64,000 bases of DNA from positions 39,588-103,587 of the forward strand of contig JAAVHI010000026.1 in NCBI GenBank assembly GCA_014799785.1, given 5' to 3'. Each line of letters begins with the position of its first letter. The first letter of the stretch is position 1. Made by a program: the position numbers and the translations under genes. This document shows, piece by piece, positions 51,560-60,770 of this stretch. Source of the DNA: Ruminococcus sp. Its GTDB lineage: Bacteria; Bacillota; Clostridia; Oscillospirales; Ruminococcaceae. The notes beneath the pieces were generated by a model. That model had not been told where the DNA came from and did no database searches. It saw only the letters and a program-made list of their open reading frames with translations.

Positions 51560-51574
51560 CAGTATAATATATGC

Positions 51575-52204
51575 TTATTTTGTACCGAAAATTCTGTCGC
51601 CCGCATCGCCCATGCCGGGAACGATATAAAGCTTTTCGTCAAGCTTTTCGTCCACAGCGCCGCAGTATATCTCAACCTCGGGGTATGCCTTGTGAACGGC
51701 CTCGATACCGTCGGGGCAGGTGATAATGCACATCATCTTGATGTTTTTTGCACCCGCATTTTTGAGTATCTCAATGGTTTTGATGGCGGTACCGCCCGTG
51801 GCAAGCATGATGTCGGTAATGATAACGTCACGCTCGGCAATGTCAAAGGGAAGCTTGCAGTAGTACTGTACCGCGTTTTTGGTTTCGGGGTCGCGGAATA
51901 TTCCAACATGACCTATTTTCGCCGCGGGGACAAGCTGCACCGCGCCGTCAACCATGCCCAGACCCGCTCTCAGAATGGGTACAAAGGCAAGCTTTCTTCC
52001 CGAAATGACCTTAGTCTTAGCGATGGCAAGGGGAGTCTGCACCTCAACGGTTTTCAGCGGCAGGTCTCTTGTAGCCTCGTAGCACATAAGCATAGCCGTC
52101 TCGGAAACAAGCTCTCTGAACTCCTTGGAGCCTGTGTTGATGTCCCGCAGGAGGGATATTTTGTGCTGTACAAGGGGATGTTCGATAATAGTAACGTTAT
52201 TCAT
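51575..52204 (-). CDS. upp: uracil phosphoribosyltransferase
   Basis: A 209-residue UPRT, the usual size when started at ATG 52204 behind AAAGGAA. Motifs: [13 protein letters not shown] at the start, [26 protein letters not shown] (PRPP-binding loop) and [12 protein letters not shown]. It salvages uracil to UMP. It begins 13 bp after rpiB and is probably cotranscribed with it. Confidence 0.97.
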   Translation of the reverse strand: MNNVTIIEHPLVQHKISLLRDINTGSKEFRELVSETAMLMCYEATRDLPLKTVEVQTPLAIAKTKVISGRKLAFVPILRAGLGMVDGAVQLVPAAKIGHVGIFRDPETKNAVQYYCKLPFDIAERDVIITDIMLATGGTAIKTIEILKNAGAKNIKMMCIITCPDGIEAVHKAYPEVEIYCGAVDEKLDEKLYIVPGMGDAGDRIFGTK

Positions 52205-52217
52205 GATCATGTTCCTT

Positions 52218-52658
52218 TCAGTTATTAGACTCAATTGCCGAAATCATATCTACTCTGCGCTGATGTCTGCCGCCCTCGAAATCGGTGTGCAGGAATGTGT
52301 CAACGATCTCCTCCGCAACACCCGCTCCGATGACCCTGCCGCCCATGCACAGAACGTTGGCGTCGTTGTGAAGTCTGGTATACTTTGCCATATAGCTGTC
52401 GGTGCAGAGCGCGGCTCTGATACCCTTTATCTTGTTTGCAGCCATGGAAATGCCTATTCCCGTACCGCAGATAAGTATAGCCTTTTCAGCGCCGCCGTTT
52501 GCAACTCTGCCGCAGACCTCCTCGGCAACCTGCGGATAATCGCAGCTTTCGCCCTCCATGCATCCGAATTCCATGTATGGTATCTTATTTTCTCTCAGCC
52601 ACGCGACAACAGCTTTTTTCAGCTCGTAGCCCGCGTGGTCGCTTCCTATAGCAATCAT
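52218..52658 (-). CDS. rpiB: ribose-5-phosphate isomerase B
   Basis: A 146-residue RpiB/LacAB family isomerase. ATG 52658 lies behind GGAGG and yields [16 protein letters not shown], the typical N-terminus, then [19 protein letters not shown] with the catalytic-loop CGTG just before it. It interconverts ribose- and ribulose-5-phosphate. It forms an operon with upp. Confidence 0.95.
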   Translation of the reverse strand: MIAIGSDHAGYELKKAVVAWLRENKIPYMEFGCMEGESCDYPQVAEEVCGRVANGGAEKAILICGTGIGISMAANKIKGIRAALCTDSYMAKYTRLHNDANVLCMGGRVIGAGVAEEIVDTFLHTDFEGGRHQRRVDMISAIESNN

Positions 52659-52816
52659 AGTATCCTCCAAACCGATAAAATATATCTTTTCGGGACTGTA
52701 TTATACATACGGAATATCTGTTTCCGTCAAGTACCTTAATAATATAGCTTAATATATTATACCATATTTTTATGCTTCAATCAAGTGTTTTTCTTTAATT
52801 TTGCCTTTGTATTTAC

Positions 52817-53284
52817 TTACGAGTTCGGCACTTCCTCCGCGCTTCTGATCCTCTGCATGATGTCTCCTACGGTGTCGTCGTTTGTGCCGTTCTTTACTCC
52901 GTTGGAGAACAAAAACTGAATTGAGTACACGATACCCCACGGTATGCCCCACCAGCCCGACAGAGCGGTTATAAGCTGACAGGTAAGCTTGGCGTTTCCG
53001 GCTTCGCCGCCGTCCAGACCGTCAACAAGGTACAAAGCTGAGCTTCGCGTGCTTGTCATGATCAGGTAGGAATAGCAGTACCTGAACCGCGTAAGCTGTG
53101 AATTATAGCCGATAGGCGCGCCCTCATAAGTCAGTATCGCCCCTCCCGCAAGCTCGTTGTAATTTTCCATAATGAACGCTATCAGCTTGCGGTTGTTTTC
53201 CTCCTGACGCTTGCCGAAGCTGACCGACATTATAGGTCCCGCAGCCAGCAGAGCGATCAATGCAATAATAAGTACCGTACCCAT
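52817..53284 (-). CDS. small membrane-anchored hypothetical protein, 155 aa
   Basis: A 155-residue protein with an N-terminal membrane span (VLIIALIALLAAGPIMSVSF) and a second hydrophobic stretch near residues 108-130 (LITALSGWWGIPWGIVYSIQ). The charged C-terminal tail is acidic. It lies 21 bp after tsaB in the same operon. No family recognised. Confidence 0.6.
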   Translation of the reverse strand: MGTVLIIALIALLAAGPIMSVSFGKRQEENNRKLIAFIMENYNELAGGAILTYEGAPIGYNSQLTRFRYCYSYLIMTSTRSSALYLVDGLDGGEAGNAKLTCQLITALSGWWGIPWGIVYSIQFLFSNGVKNGTNDDTVGDIMQRIRSAEEVPNS

Positions 53285-53305
53285 AAAAATTACCCCCGAA
53301 TATTG

Positions 53306-53974
53306 TTATTTCCGCAAATCCTTTTCCGCTCTGGTTATCTCCATGTACGCCGCCTCCAGACTGTCGGGAGAGTACGGCTCTTTCGTGAAGCCCGCCGCGC
53401 ACAGGCTTGAAGCAAGCTGAAGCTTCAGATGCGGGGGAGCGGTGGTGAATCTTTCTCCCGCAAGCTTTTCCGCCGCGTCTCCGACGGTAACAACGTCCTC
53501 GTCCATGGCGTCCAGACGGCTTTTAAGCTCATCTATAGGCAGTATCTCGTCCTTGGACAGCCGCGTAATATTTCTGCCGTCCGAACGGAAAACCGCGCAG
53601 TACACCAAATCAAGCCGCGCAGCCATTACCGCGCAGATTATGCCCTTGTGCAGCGAAACGTTATAGGCAAGGGCTTCAAGCGTGGAAATGCCTATGCAGG
53701 GCTTGTCGAGAGCGAAGCACATGGCTTTCACCGCCGCAATGCCTATACGCAGTCCCGTATACGACCCGGGACCTGCCGCCGCCGCGATAGCGTCCGCGTC
53801 GGAAAGCGTCAGCCCTGCGCTTTTAAGCACGTCCTTGCATATGGGAAGTATTACCTGCGAGTGGGTAAGCTTTGTGTAGACCGTGGTCTGGGCAAGCACC
53901 GAGTTTTCGGTACACACAGCGACTGACGCGGTTTTTCCCGACGTGTCAATTCCCAGCAGAAGCAAAGCGTTCAT
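53306..53974 (-). CDS. tsaB: tRNA t6A biosynthesis protein TsaB
   Basis: A 222-residue ASKHA-fold protein. ATG 53974 behind GAGGGAG gives LLGIDTSGKTASVAV, then LTHSQVILPICKDVLKSAGL, AAAAGPGSYTGLRIGIAA and CIGISTLEAL. TsaB pairs with TsaD to make threonylcarbamoyl-adenosine on tRNA. Its 5' end overlaps tsaE by 29 bp, the usual coupling. Confidence 0.95.
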   Translation of the reverse strand: MNALLLLGIDTSGKTASVAVCTENSVLAQTTVYTKLTHSQVILPICKDVLKSAGLTLSDADAIAAAAGPGSYTGLRIGIAAVKAMCFALDKPCIGISTLEALAYNVSLHKGIICAVMAARLDLVYCAVFRSDGRNITRLSKDEILPIDELKSRLDAMDEDVVTVGDAAEKLAGERFTTAPPHLKLQLASSLCAAGFTKEPYSPDSLEAAYMEITRAEKDLRK

Positions 53975-54389
53975 CTCCCTCAACGGTAATTTTCCGGACG
54001 TTCTCACCCATAGTCTCAATAGTGACCGTTATAACGTTTTCGGGCAGACAGTCCGCAATATTTTCCGACCATTCGCAGACGATCACCGCGTCCTCGGAAA
54101 TATAATCGTAAAACCCCGTGGTCTCCAAAGCCTCGGCGTTTAGTATCCTGTACATATCAAAATGGTAAAGGGTCAGACCCTTTCCGCGGTACTCGTTCAC
54201 CAGCGCAAAGGTAGGGGAGGACACTTCGTCGGGAAGTCCCATTCCCATAGCTATGCCGCGGGTAAATGTGGTTTTCCCCGCGCCGAGACCGCCCCTGTAG
54301 GCGATAATGTCCCCGCCGCGGAGAAGCCTGCCGATCTGTTCCGCAAAAGCGATAGTCTCCTCGGGAGAAGATGTGCTGAGGCTTATCAT
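53946..54389 (-). CDS. tsaE: tRNA t6A biosynthesis ATPase TsaE
   Basis: A 147-residue P-loop protein. It has RGGDIIAYRGGLGAGKTTFT (Walker A), VSSPTFALVNEY, LYHFDMYRI and an EWSENI motif near the end. TsaE assists the TsaB-TsaD complex. It overlaps the acetyltransferase gene by 4 bp upstream and tsaB downstream. Confidence 0.95.
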   Translation of the reverse strand: MISLSTSSPEETIAFAEQIGRLLRGGDIIAYRGGLGAGKTTFTRGIAMGMGLPDEVSSPTFALVNEYRGKGLTLYHFDMYRILNAEALETTGFYDYISEDAVIVCEWSENIADCLPENVITVTIETMGENVRKITVEGDERFASAGN

Positions 54390-55213
54390 TGAGTATCCCC
54401 CTCGGACGTTTCCACGTTTATTATCCTAAAGCTTTCGCAGAAAAAGTTGATGTCGTCGTCCTCAAGGGAGCATACTCGATAATTCATTCCCTCAAGCCCG
54501 CTTGAGCTGCTTTTGACCTTCATTATGTCGAAGCCTGTCAGCGGAGTTTTAAGATCCTTGCAGCCTATCTCAAACCGCCTTACGTTTTCAAAGATGATGT
54601 CCGCGGAAAACACCGCAGGCTCTTCGCAGTAAAAGGTCATAAAGAGACTGGGAACCATTTCGTGGCGGCTGTTCATAGTGCCGTAGTATTTGAAATCGCC
54701 GAACGCGTCAAAGTTGTACCAATAAAAATCGGGGGTGATATCGGTGATCTGCTCGATACCGTACACGTCGCGGAAATTCTTTCTCAGACGGCAGTTATCC
54801 TCGGGCAGCACCATTTTTTTCCACATACCGCGGTTGTGGAGCTCGAAGCCCTGCTTTGTGTACCACCTGATAAGGCTGTCCTCGCAGAAAAGCTGAACGT
54901 CCAGCTTGTTGTTTCCCGACTGGCAGTAGTACACAAGGCGGGTGACTATCTGCTCGCCTATGCCGCGCCTGCGGTAGTCGGGACGTACGCATATGCCGCT
55001 CATGACCGCCGCCGTAAAGCCGTCGGAGGCGACTCTGCCCAGACCTACCAGCGTATTGCCGTCGTAAGCGTACACCGAATAAAAGCTGTTGCGGTTAGCC
55101 TTTTCGATGTCCTCGTCGGTGTAGCCCGTAAGTCCGTACCAGTTCAGCGCCTTGTAGAGATCAATAATATCGCTGTCGTCCCGCGTTCCGGAGAAGTATT
55201 CTATTTCGTCCAT
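54386..55213 (-). CDS. GNAT acetyltransferase with C-terminal domain, 275 aa
   Basis: A 275-residue protein starting at ATG 55213 behind AAGGTGAT. Residues ~1-135 are a GNAT domain (NTLVGLGRVASDG, ICVRPDYRRRGIGEQIV acetyl-CoA loop, YTKQGFELHNRGMWKKMVLP). The C-terminal ~135 residues are a separate beta-rich domain (DFYWYNFDAFGDFKYYG) that I do not recognise. It sits upstream of tsaE, in a position sometimes occupied by RimI, but lacks RimI's compact size; substrate unknown. Confidence 0.8.
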   Translation of the reverse strand: MDEIEYFSGTRDDSDIIDLYKALNWYGLTGYTDEDIEKANRNSFYSVYAYDGNTLVGLGRVASDGFTAAVMSGICVRPDYRRRGIGEQIVTRLVYYCQSGNNKLDVQLFCEDSLIRWYTKQGFELHNRGMWKKMVLPEDNCRLRKNFRDVYGIEQITDITPDFYWYNFDAFGDFKYYGTMNSRHEMVPSLFMTFYCEEPAVFSADIIFENVRRFEIGCKDLKTPLTGFDIMKVKSSSSGLEGMNYRVCSLEDDDINFFCESFRIINVETSEGDTQ

Positions 55214-55287
55214 TTGTATCACCTTGCCGAACAGCGGCGGCTGTCCTTTCATCATAATTTTTCAGCAAAATAGAAAAAGCTTTATAG

Positions 55288-56181
55288 TTATTCGTTTACG
55301 ATCCTTGTTCCCATATTGTCGATGTGAAGCTCGTGGACTTCCCATTTTTCAAGTCCCATTCTGTCAAGTGCAAACCTGAGTTTTCCAACGAAAAACTCGT
55401 TGTCCGCGTCCACTATGGACATAAGGGACGGTCCCGCCCCGCTTAAATACGCCGCATATGCGCCCAAACTGTAGGCAACGTCGAAAACCTCCTGTCCGTG
55501 GGGGATAAGCTCCATTCGGTATGGCTGATGAAGCTTGTCGTTTACGGCGGTTCGCAGGTTCTCGTATTTTCCCGTAAGCAGGGAAGCCGAGAAAAGCGCG
55601 GCTCTGGAAAGGTTGAAAACCGCGTCCCTGTGAGAAATTTCCTTTGGCAGACATTCCCGTGCCTTTTCGGTTTTCAGCTCGAAGTCGGGAATAGTTACCA
55701 CGAATTTAAGGGTGGTGTAGACCTCCTGCTTCACCCACTGAACACGCTTTCCGTCGAATACGGCGGTGACAATTCCTCCCAAAAGTGCGGGAGCGGTGTT
55801 GTCGGGGTGACCCTCTATCTGAGCGGAAAGATCGACAAGATCGTCAACTCCCATAGGCTCGCCCATAAGCTTGTTTGCGCCCATAAGTCCCGCGATAATG
55901 CACGCGGAGGAGCTTCCAAGCCCGCGGGCCATGGGGATATTGTTTGTCTGACGGATATGAAGTCCAGAAAGCCTTCGTCCGCATATGTCATAAAGTGTGT
56001 GAGCCGCGTCATAGACAAGGTTTGAAGCGTCCGTGGGGATTTCCGTTCCGTCCATACTTTCAATGATTATTCCGTCGGATTCCCCCATGTCCACATAGTT
56101 GTAGTAGTTCAAAGCAAGTCCCAGCGCGTCGAAACCCGCGCCCAGATTTGCGCTTGTGGCGGGTATCTGAATTTTTATCAT
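55288..56181 (-). CDS. thrB: homoserine kinase
   Basis: A 297-residue GHMP kinase. ATG 56181 behind AAAGGAA gives IQIPATSANLGAGFDALGLA, followed by the ATP loop PMARGLGSSSACIIAGLMGA, IEGHPDNTAPALLGG and SGAGPSLMSI. It phosphorylates homoserine in threonine synthesis. It lies 25 bp after hom in one operon. An in-frame start at 56280 would overlap hom and lacks a site. Confidence 0.95.
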   Translation of the reverse strand: MIKIQIPATSANLGAGFDALGLALNYYNYVDMGESDGIIIESMDGTEIPTDASNLVYDAAHTLYDICGRRLSGLHIRQTNNIPMARGLGSSSACIIAGLMGANKLMGEPMGVDDLVDLSAQIEGHPDNTAPALLGGIVTAVFDGKRVQWVKQEVYTTLKFVVTIPDFELKTEKARECLPKEISHRDAVFNLSRAALFSASLLTGKYENLRTAVNDKLHQPYRMELIPHGQEVFDVAYSLGAYAAYLSGAGPSLMSIVDADNEFFVGKLRFALDRMGLEKWEVHELHIDNMGTRIVNE

Positions 56182-56206
56182 TTTATCGGTATTCCTTTCA
56201 GGAGCG

Positions 56207-57436
56207 TTATTCCAGTTCGAGAATGCGTATCTTTCCAAGCGTTTCTCCGCCCATAGCTTCAAGCTTAGCGTCGAAGTCACGCTCTTTCATTGCGGGGGAA
56301 ATAAACGCAAGCTCGTCTGCGGGCTGACCGTCTCTTGAAAGGTACTCGACCGTTCCGAACGCTTCTGAGATTTTCTCCGCAGGAACGCCCTTTACCCTGA
56401 CGTAAACCGAAACAATGTCGTCCTTGTAGTCGGCGATAAAGCTGTCGTCGGAGCTGTCCTCCCAAGTCTGGGAATTTGAAGTCTCCGTCATTTTTGCGGC
56501 GTCCACAATGTCAGCAACGATCGCGCTTGCGGTGGGCAGCTTTCCTGCGCCTCTGCCGTAGAACATTACCTCGTCAACCGCGTCGCCGTAAACCATAATG
56601 CCGTTGAAAACGTCGGAAATATGGGAAAGCTGATTATTGTCGCAAACAAACGCAGGACGTACTATCGGCAGTATTTTTCCGCCGTCGGTGCGCTTTACCG
56701 AGCCGATAAGCTTTACCGCGCCGCCCCAGCTTTCGGCGTACATAACGTCCTCAAGGGTAACGGCGGATATTCCCTCGCAGTGTACCCATTTGGGGTATAC
56801 GTGCTTTCCGAAAGCAAGGGAGGCAAGTATGCATATCTTTCTGCACGCGTCGTGACCCTCCACATCGGCGGTGGGATCCTGCTCCGCGTAGCCAAGCTTT
56901 TGGGCAAGCGCGAGAGCGTCCCCGAAAGCCATATTTTCGTTTATCATTTTGGTTATGATGAAGTTTGTCGTACCGTTTAAAATTCCCGCAATGGCGGTGA
57001 TATCGTTAGCCGCAAGGCACTGGTGAAGCGGTCTGATTATGGGGATAGCTCCGCCAGTTGAGGCCTCAAAAAGGAAGTTGCAGCCGTGCTCAGCGGCGAT
57101 CTTAAGCAGCTCCGCGCCCTTTTCGGCAACAAGCTCCTTGTTGGAGGTTACCACGCTCTTGCCCTTTTCCAGACAGGCTTTTACGTAGCCGTAGGAAAAT
57201 TTCAGTCCGCCGATTACCTCCGCAACGATAGTTACTTCGGGGTCGTTCACGATCTGCTCAAAATCCTTGGTAAATTTATCCGCGTAGGGACTGTCGGGAA
57301 AATCCCTGATATCCAGAATATACTTGATATCAAGGTCGGTTCCCGCGCTTCTGATTATCTTATCCTTATTTTTATAGAACAGCTCCACTGTACCCGAGCC
57401 TACTACACCGTATCCTAAAACAGCAATTTTTGACAT
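56207..57436 (-). CDS. hom: homoserine dehydrogenase
   Basis: A 409-residue enzyme. It has the NAD(P) motif VLGYGVVGSGTVELF, VAEVIGG, VTSNKELVA, EASTGGAIPIIRPL, GILNGTTNFI and GYAEQDPTADVEGHD, then a C-terminal ACT domain (IVSVYVRVKGVPAEKISEAF). The ACT domain allows threonine feedback. It reduces aspartate semialdehyde to homoserine. AAAGGAG precedes the start. Confidence 0.96.
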   Translation of the reverse strand: MSKIAVLGYGVVGSGTVELFYKNKDKIIRSAGTDLDIKYILDIRDFPDSPYADKFTKDFEQIVNDPEVTIVAEVIGGLKFSYGYVKACLEKGKSVVTSNKELVAEKGAELLKIAAEHGCNFLFEASTGGAIPIIRPLHQCLAANDITAIAGILNGTTNFIITKMINENMAFGDALALAQKLGYAEQDPTADVEGHDACRKICILASLAFGKHVYPKWVHCEGISAVTLEDVMYAESWGGAVKLIGSVKRTDGGKILPIVRPAFVCDNNQLSHISDVFNGIMVYGDAVDEVMFYGRGAGKLPTASAIVADIVDAAKMTETSNSQTWEDSSDDSFIADYKDDIVSVYVRVKGVPAEKISEAFGTVEYLSRDGQPADELAFISPAMKERDFDAKLEAMGGETLGKIRILELE

Positions 57437-57506
57437 TTCAATAACTCCTTTATTCTTCGGACTTTTGTCAGCCCGTTAGTTTGCTTGGTTTGCAAAAAGT
57501 GCGGGA

Positions 57507-57947
57507 CTACTCTCCCGAAATAAATTTCACGTCGATAACGCCGTTCACCGCCGCAAGCGCGTTTTTCAGGCTGTAGGCGTCGGCTGAATCACCGAAAAGC
57601 CTTACCGTAATATTTACCGCCGCCGCGCCGTCTATCGGCATATTCTGGTTTACCGTGATAATATTTGCACCCTGTCTGTGAAATTCGGCGAGGATGGACG
57701 AAAGCACGCCCGGTTCGTCTTTCAGCAGGGCATAATAGGAAATAATTTTTTGGGTCAGCTTTTCCTCGTAGGCGAAAACGCATTCCCTGTATTTGTAAAA
57801 CGCGCTTCGGGAAATGCCTATCCTTTTGCAGGCGGACGCGGAGCTTTTCTCCTCTCCGCAGGCGAGAAGCCGTTTTACCTCCAGTACCTTGGGGAAAATT
57901 TCCGGCAGGACATCGGCGCTGATAACAATTAAAGATGAATCGCTCAT
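57507..57947 (-). CDS. ACT-domain regulator (PheB/UPF0735 type)
   Basis: A 146-residue protein starting at ATG 57947. The N-terminal half holds a helix-turn-helix-like LACGEEKSSASACKRIGIS then RSAFYKYRECVF. The C-terminal half is an ACT domain (LLKDEPGVLSSILAEFHRQG, ITVNQNMPIDGAAAVNITVR). This is the UPF0735/PheB pattern that commonly precedes hom-thrB in Firmicutes and probably senses an amino acid to regulate the pathway. 70 bp separate it from hom. Confidence 0.88.
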   Translation of the reverse strand: MSDSSLIVISADVLPEIFPKVLEVKRLLACGEEKSSASACKRIGISRSAFYKYRECVFAYEEKLTQKIISYYALLKDEPGVLSSILAEFHRQGANIITVNQNMPIDGAAAVNITVRLFGDSADAYSLKNALAAVNGVIDVKFISGE

Positions 57948-58139
57948 ATCTGAATTAACCTTTCCAAAACGTCCTTGTGCTGAAAACAAGTGTACTTACC
58001 ATAAAAACAATCATACCACATTTTACAAGCTTTTGTCAAGAGAGATGTTGTAAAAAGTATAAACGTTTACTTTCCGTCAACAATATTTTCAAGGCGGAAC
58101 TAAACCGTAGTGAAAAAATCTTTGAAAGGAGCTGATAAA

Positions 58140-58418
58140 ATGTCAAAAAAAGGAATGAGCCGTCCCGAGGTCACTCACACTCAGCCGAGGAACACCGCAG
58201 CCGCAGTCCCCGAAATTCAGGGCAAAGCAAAACACGGGAAAGTCCCCGCAAACCCGATAATCGCGGGAACGGAATCCCCCGCGCTGAAAGTGTACCACGG
58301 AAAGCCGATTTCGGCGGAGAAGCCCATCTCCAAGGCGTATCCCGTCATAGACAGCGATCTGGCGCGGGACAATCTGGAAAACGACCTTACCGCCGCGGAT
58401 ATCCAGGATTTGCAGTAA
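58140..58418 (+). CDS. small basic hypothetical protein, 92 aa
   Basis: ATG 58140 behind AAAGGAGC opens 92 codons of a basic, proline-rich, largely disordered protein (SKKGMSRPEVTHTQPRNTAA). It ends in a short acidic helix (DLARDNLENDLTAADIQDLQ). It is the only plus-strand gene in the right 22 kb and ends at a shared terminator. No family recognised. Confidence 0.6.
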   Translation: MSKKGMSRPEVTHTQPRNTAAAVPEIQGKAKHGKVPANPIIAGTESPALKVYHGKPISAEKPISKAYPVIDSDLARDNLENDLTAADIQDLQ

Positions 58419-58421
58419 ATT

Positions 58422-58457
58422 AAAAAACGCAGTACCGCCGATGGGTACTGCGTTTTT
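58422..58457. terminator. bidirectional terminator between convergent genes
   Basis: A perfect 13-bp stem (58424-58436 with 58444-58456) starts in a run of A and ends in a run of T, serving both the small plus-strand gene and dapL. Confidence 0.85.
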
Positions 58458-58461
58458 ATCG

Positions 58462-59667
58462 TTATTTTTTCAAGAGCGCTTTAAGCCGCTTCATAGCCTC
58501 CGCCGTGTTCTCGTGAGAGCCGAACGCCGTCAGTCTGAACCAGCCCTTTCCGTTTGGACCGAAGCCCTCTCCGGGAGTTCCCACCACCTGTATCTCATTC
58601 AGCAGGTAATCGAAAAATTCCCAGCTTCCCATGCCGCCGGGGCATTTCAGCCAGATATATGGAGAGTTCTTTCCGCCTGTGTAGCTGATACCAAGCTCGT
58701 CGCAGGTCTCCGCCATAAGACGGGCGTTTTCCATGTAGTAGTCAATGCTGCTGCGGGTCTGGCGCAGTCCCTCCTCGGTAAACACAGCCGCCGCCGCGCA
58801 CTGCACGGGATAGGACACGCCGTTGAACTTGCTGCCCTGACGTCTCCTCCAGATTTTTGACACGCTTACCGCAGTTCCGTCTGCGGTGTAGGCGTTAAGC
58901 TCGTTGGGAATGACCGTGTAGCCGCATCTCATACCAGTGAAGCCCGCCGTTTTGGAAAGTGAGCATATCTCTATCGCGCACTCTCTTGCGCCCTCTACGG
59001 CGAAAATGCTTCTGGGAAGTGTCTCGTCGCGGATAAAGGCTTCGTAAGCCGAGTCGAAAATTATCACGGCATTTTTGCTTTTTGCGTAATCCACCCAGAC
59101 TTTAAGCTGTTCCTTTGTGTAGACCGAACCCGTGGGATTGTTGGGGGAGCAGAGGTAGATGATATCGCAGTCAACATTCGGGTCGGGCATTGCCGCGAAG
59201 CCGTTTTCCTCGTTGGAGGCAGCGTACAGGATATTTTTTCCGCTCATAACGTTTGAGTCCACATAAACGGGGTAGGCGGGGTCGGTTATCAGGACGGTGT
59301 TGTTTTCGCCGAAAATGTCCACAATATTTCCGCAGTCGCTTTTTGCGCCGTCGCTTATGAGAATTTCGTCGGGATCGATATCAACGCCGAAGCTTTTGTA
59401 GTATCCAGCGACTGCTTCACGCATGAAAGGATAACCCCGTCCGCTGTCCTCATAGCCGCGGAAGGTCTCCTTGTGAGCCATTTCCTCCGCGCCCTTTTTC
59501 ATTGCCTCAACGGCGGCGGGAGCGATAGGCAGGGTAACGTCGCCGATACCCATGCGTATCAAGGTCTTGTCGGGATTTGCCGTCCTGTAGGCTTCAAGCC
59601 TTTTGGCAATGTCTATAAAAAGGTAATTTTCCTTTAAGCTCAAAAAATTTTCGTTTATAAAAGCCAT
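58462..59667 (-). CDS. dapL: LL-diaminopimelate aminotransferase
   Basis: A 401-residue PLP fold-type I aminotransferase. It has FLSLKENYLFIDIAKRLEAY at the start (typical of DapL), IRMGIGDVTLPI, GYEDSGRGYPFMREAVAGYY, YLCSPNNPTGSVY, the PLP lysine in CSLSKTAGFTGMRCGY and TPGEGFGPNGKGWFRLTAFG. It makes LL-diaminopimelate in one step from tetrahydrodipicolinate, for lysine and peptidoglycan. dapF lies upstream across a hairpin array. Confidence 0.96.
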   Translation of the reverse strand: MAFINENFLSLKENYLFIDIAKRLEAYRTANPDKTLIRMGIGDVTLPIAPAAVEAMKKGAEEMAHKETFRGYEDSGRGYPFMREAVAGYYKSFGVDIDPDEILISDGAKSDCGNIVDIFGENNTVLITDPAYPVYVDSNVMSGKNILYAASNEENGFAAMPDPNVDCDIIYLCSPNNPTGSVYTKEQLKVWVDYAKSKNAVIIFDSAYEAFIRDETLPRSIFAVEGARECAIEICSLSKTAGFTGMRCGYTVIPNELNAYTADGTAVSVSKIWRRRQGSKFNGVSYPVQCAAAAVFTEEGLRQTRSSIDYYMENARLMAETCDELGISYTGGKNSPYIWLKCPGGMGSWEFFDYLLNEIQVVGTPGEGFGPNGKGWFRLTAFGSHENTAEAMKRLKALLKK

Positions 59668-59744
59668 TGTGCGATTGTCCTTTCTTTAGGCGGGACGTGT
59701 TTCCCGTCCCGTTTATGCATAGGTTTTGTTATACTATTTCTTTA

Positions 59745-59906
59745 TCAAACTGTAGACAAAGTCTACAGTTTGATTCAGCCGTGCAACGCACGGCTGTGGC
59801 GGCAAAGCCGCCAAGAAAGCCGTTCAATACTAATCCTGTCAAAATCTTTGATTTTGACAGCCGCCTTTTAGGCGGCATCAAACTATAGACCTTGTCTATA
59901 GTTTGA
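59745..59906. repeat. array of six hairpins with 3-nt loops
   Basis: Six consecutive inverted repeats: 59745-59757/59761-59773 (13 bp), 59776-59784/59788-59796 (9 bp), 59797-59803/59807-59813 (7 bp), 59836-59846/59850-59860 (11 bp), 59860-59866/59870-59876 (7 bp) and 59878-59890/59894-59906 (13 bp). All stems are perfect or nearly so and every loop has 3 nt. The first and last are near-copies (TCAAACTGTAGAC and TCAAACTATAGAC). The whole fills the gap between dapF and dapL. Confidence 0.9.
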
Positions 59907-59919
59907 TTAGTGATTAGTA

Positions 59920-60759
59920 TTACTTAAGTTCGATCTCGCCGTCGAAAACCTTTTCCGCTCCGCCGCGCATGAGTACGCTTCCGTCGTCTTTGTATGTGAT
60001 TGAAAGGTCTCCGCCGCGAAGTCTGACGGTTATTTCCTCGCCGCATTTTGAATATCCGCACAGGACTGCCGCCACCGCCGTAGCGCAGGCACCCGTACCG
60101 CACGCCCAAGTTTCGCCGCTGCCACGTTCCCAGACGCGCATTTTAATTGTGCCGTCGGAAAGAATTTCGCAGAATTCGGTATTAACCTTTTCGGGGAAAA
60201 GAGCGTGATTTTCAAATGCGGGACCTATCTTTTCAAGGTCGAGACCGTCAACGCCGGACGTGAAGATAACGCAGTGAGGGTTGCCCATGGAAACTGCGGT
60301 GATGTTGTACATTTTTCCGTTTACCTCGATGGGCTTGTTAATGAACGAATCGCCGTCCGCTTTCATGGGAATGTCCGCAGGCTTTGTCACCGCCTGACCC
60401 ATATCCACCTCGACCGTCTCCACAAGACCGTCCTTGACGAAAAGCTTCAGATATTTTATGCCGCTTTTGGTTTCAAGGCTTATCTCGGTTTTGTCGGTAA
60501 GACCGTAGTCGTACACATATTTTCCGATACAGCGGGTACCGTTTCCGCACATCATGCCCTCGCTGCCGTCGGCGTTGAACATTCTCATGCGGAAGTCCGC
60601 TTTGTCCGAGGGCATTATCAGTATCAGACCGTCCGAGCCTATGCCGAAGTGCCTGTCGCTTATGCGTACCGAAAGCGCTTCGGGGTTCTCAACAGTTTCC
60701 TTGAAGCAGTTTACGTATACGTAATCGTTGCCGATACCCTGCATTTTGGTGAATTTCAT
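59920..60759 (-). CDS. dapF: diaminopimelate epimerase
   Basis: A 279-residue enzyme. ATG 60759 behind GTGAGGA gives MKFTKMQGIGNDYVYVNCF, then the two catalytic cysteine motifs MCGNGTRC and WACGTGACATA, with RHFGIGSDGLILI and RVWERGSGET. It converts LL- to meso-diaminopimelate, directly using the DapL product. It lies 11 bp after the ANTAR regulator gene. Confidence 0.96.
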   Translation of the reverse strand: MKFTKMQGIGNDYVYVNCFKETVENPEALSVRISDRHFGIGSDGLILIMPSDKADFRMRMFNADGSEGMMCGNGTRCIGKYVYDYGLTDKTEISLETKSGIKYLKLFVKDGLVETVEVDMGQAVTKPADIPMKADGDSFINKPIEVNGKMYNITAVSMGNPHCVIFTSGVDGLDLEKIGPAFENHALFPEKVNTEFCEILSDGTIKMRVWERGSGETWACGTGACATAVAAVLCGYSKCGEEITVRLRGGDLSITYKDDGSVLMRGGAEKVFDGEIELK

Positions 60760-60770
60760 TGCAAATATCC

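Noticed and set aside
51395..51574. glmS ribozyme
   Set aside because: No conserved ribozyme core could be recognised by eye; only a terminator-like hairpin and an inverted repeat are seen.
59745..59906. Possible CRISPR or tRNA cluster
   Set aside because: Units differ in sequence, are palindromes with 3-nt loops and have no spacers; none folds as a tRNA.
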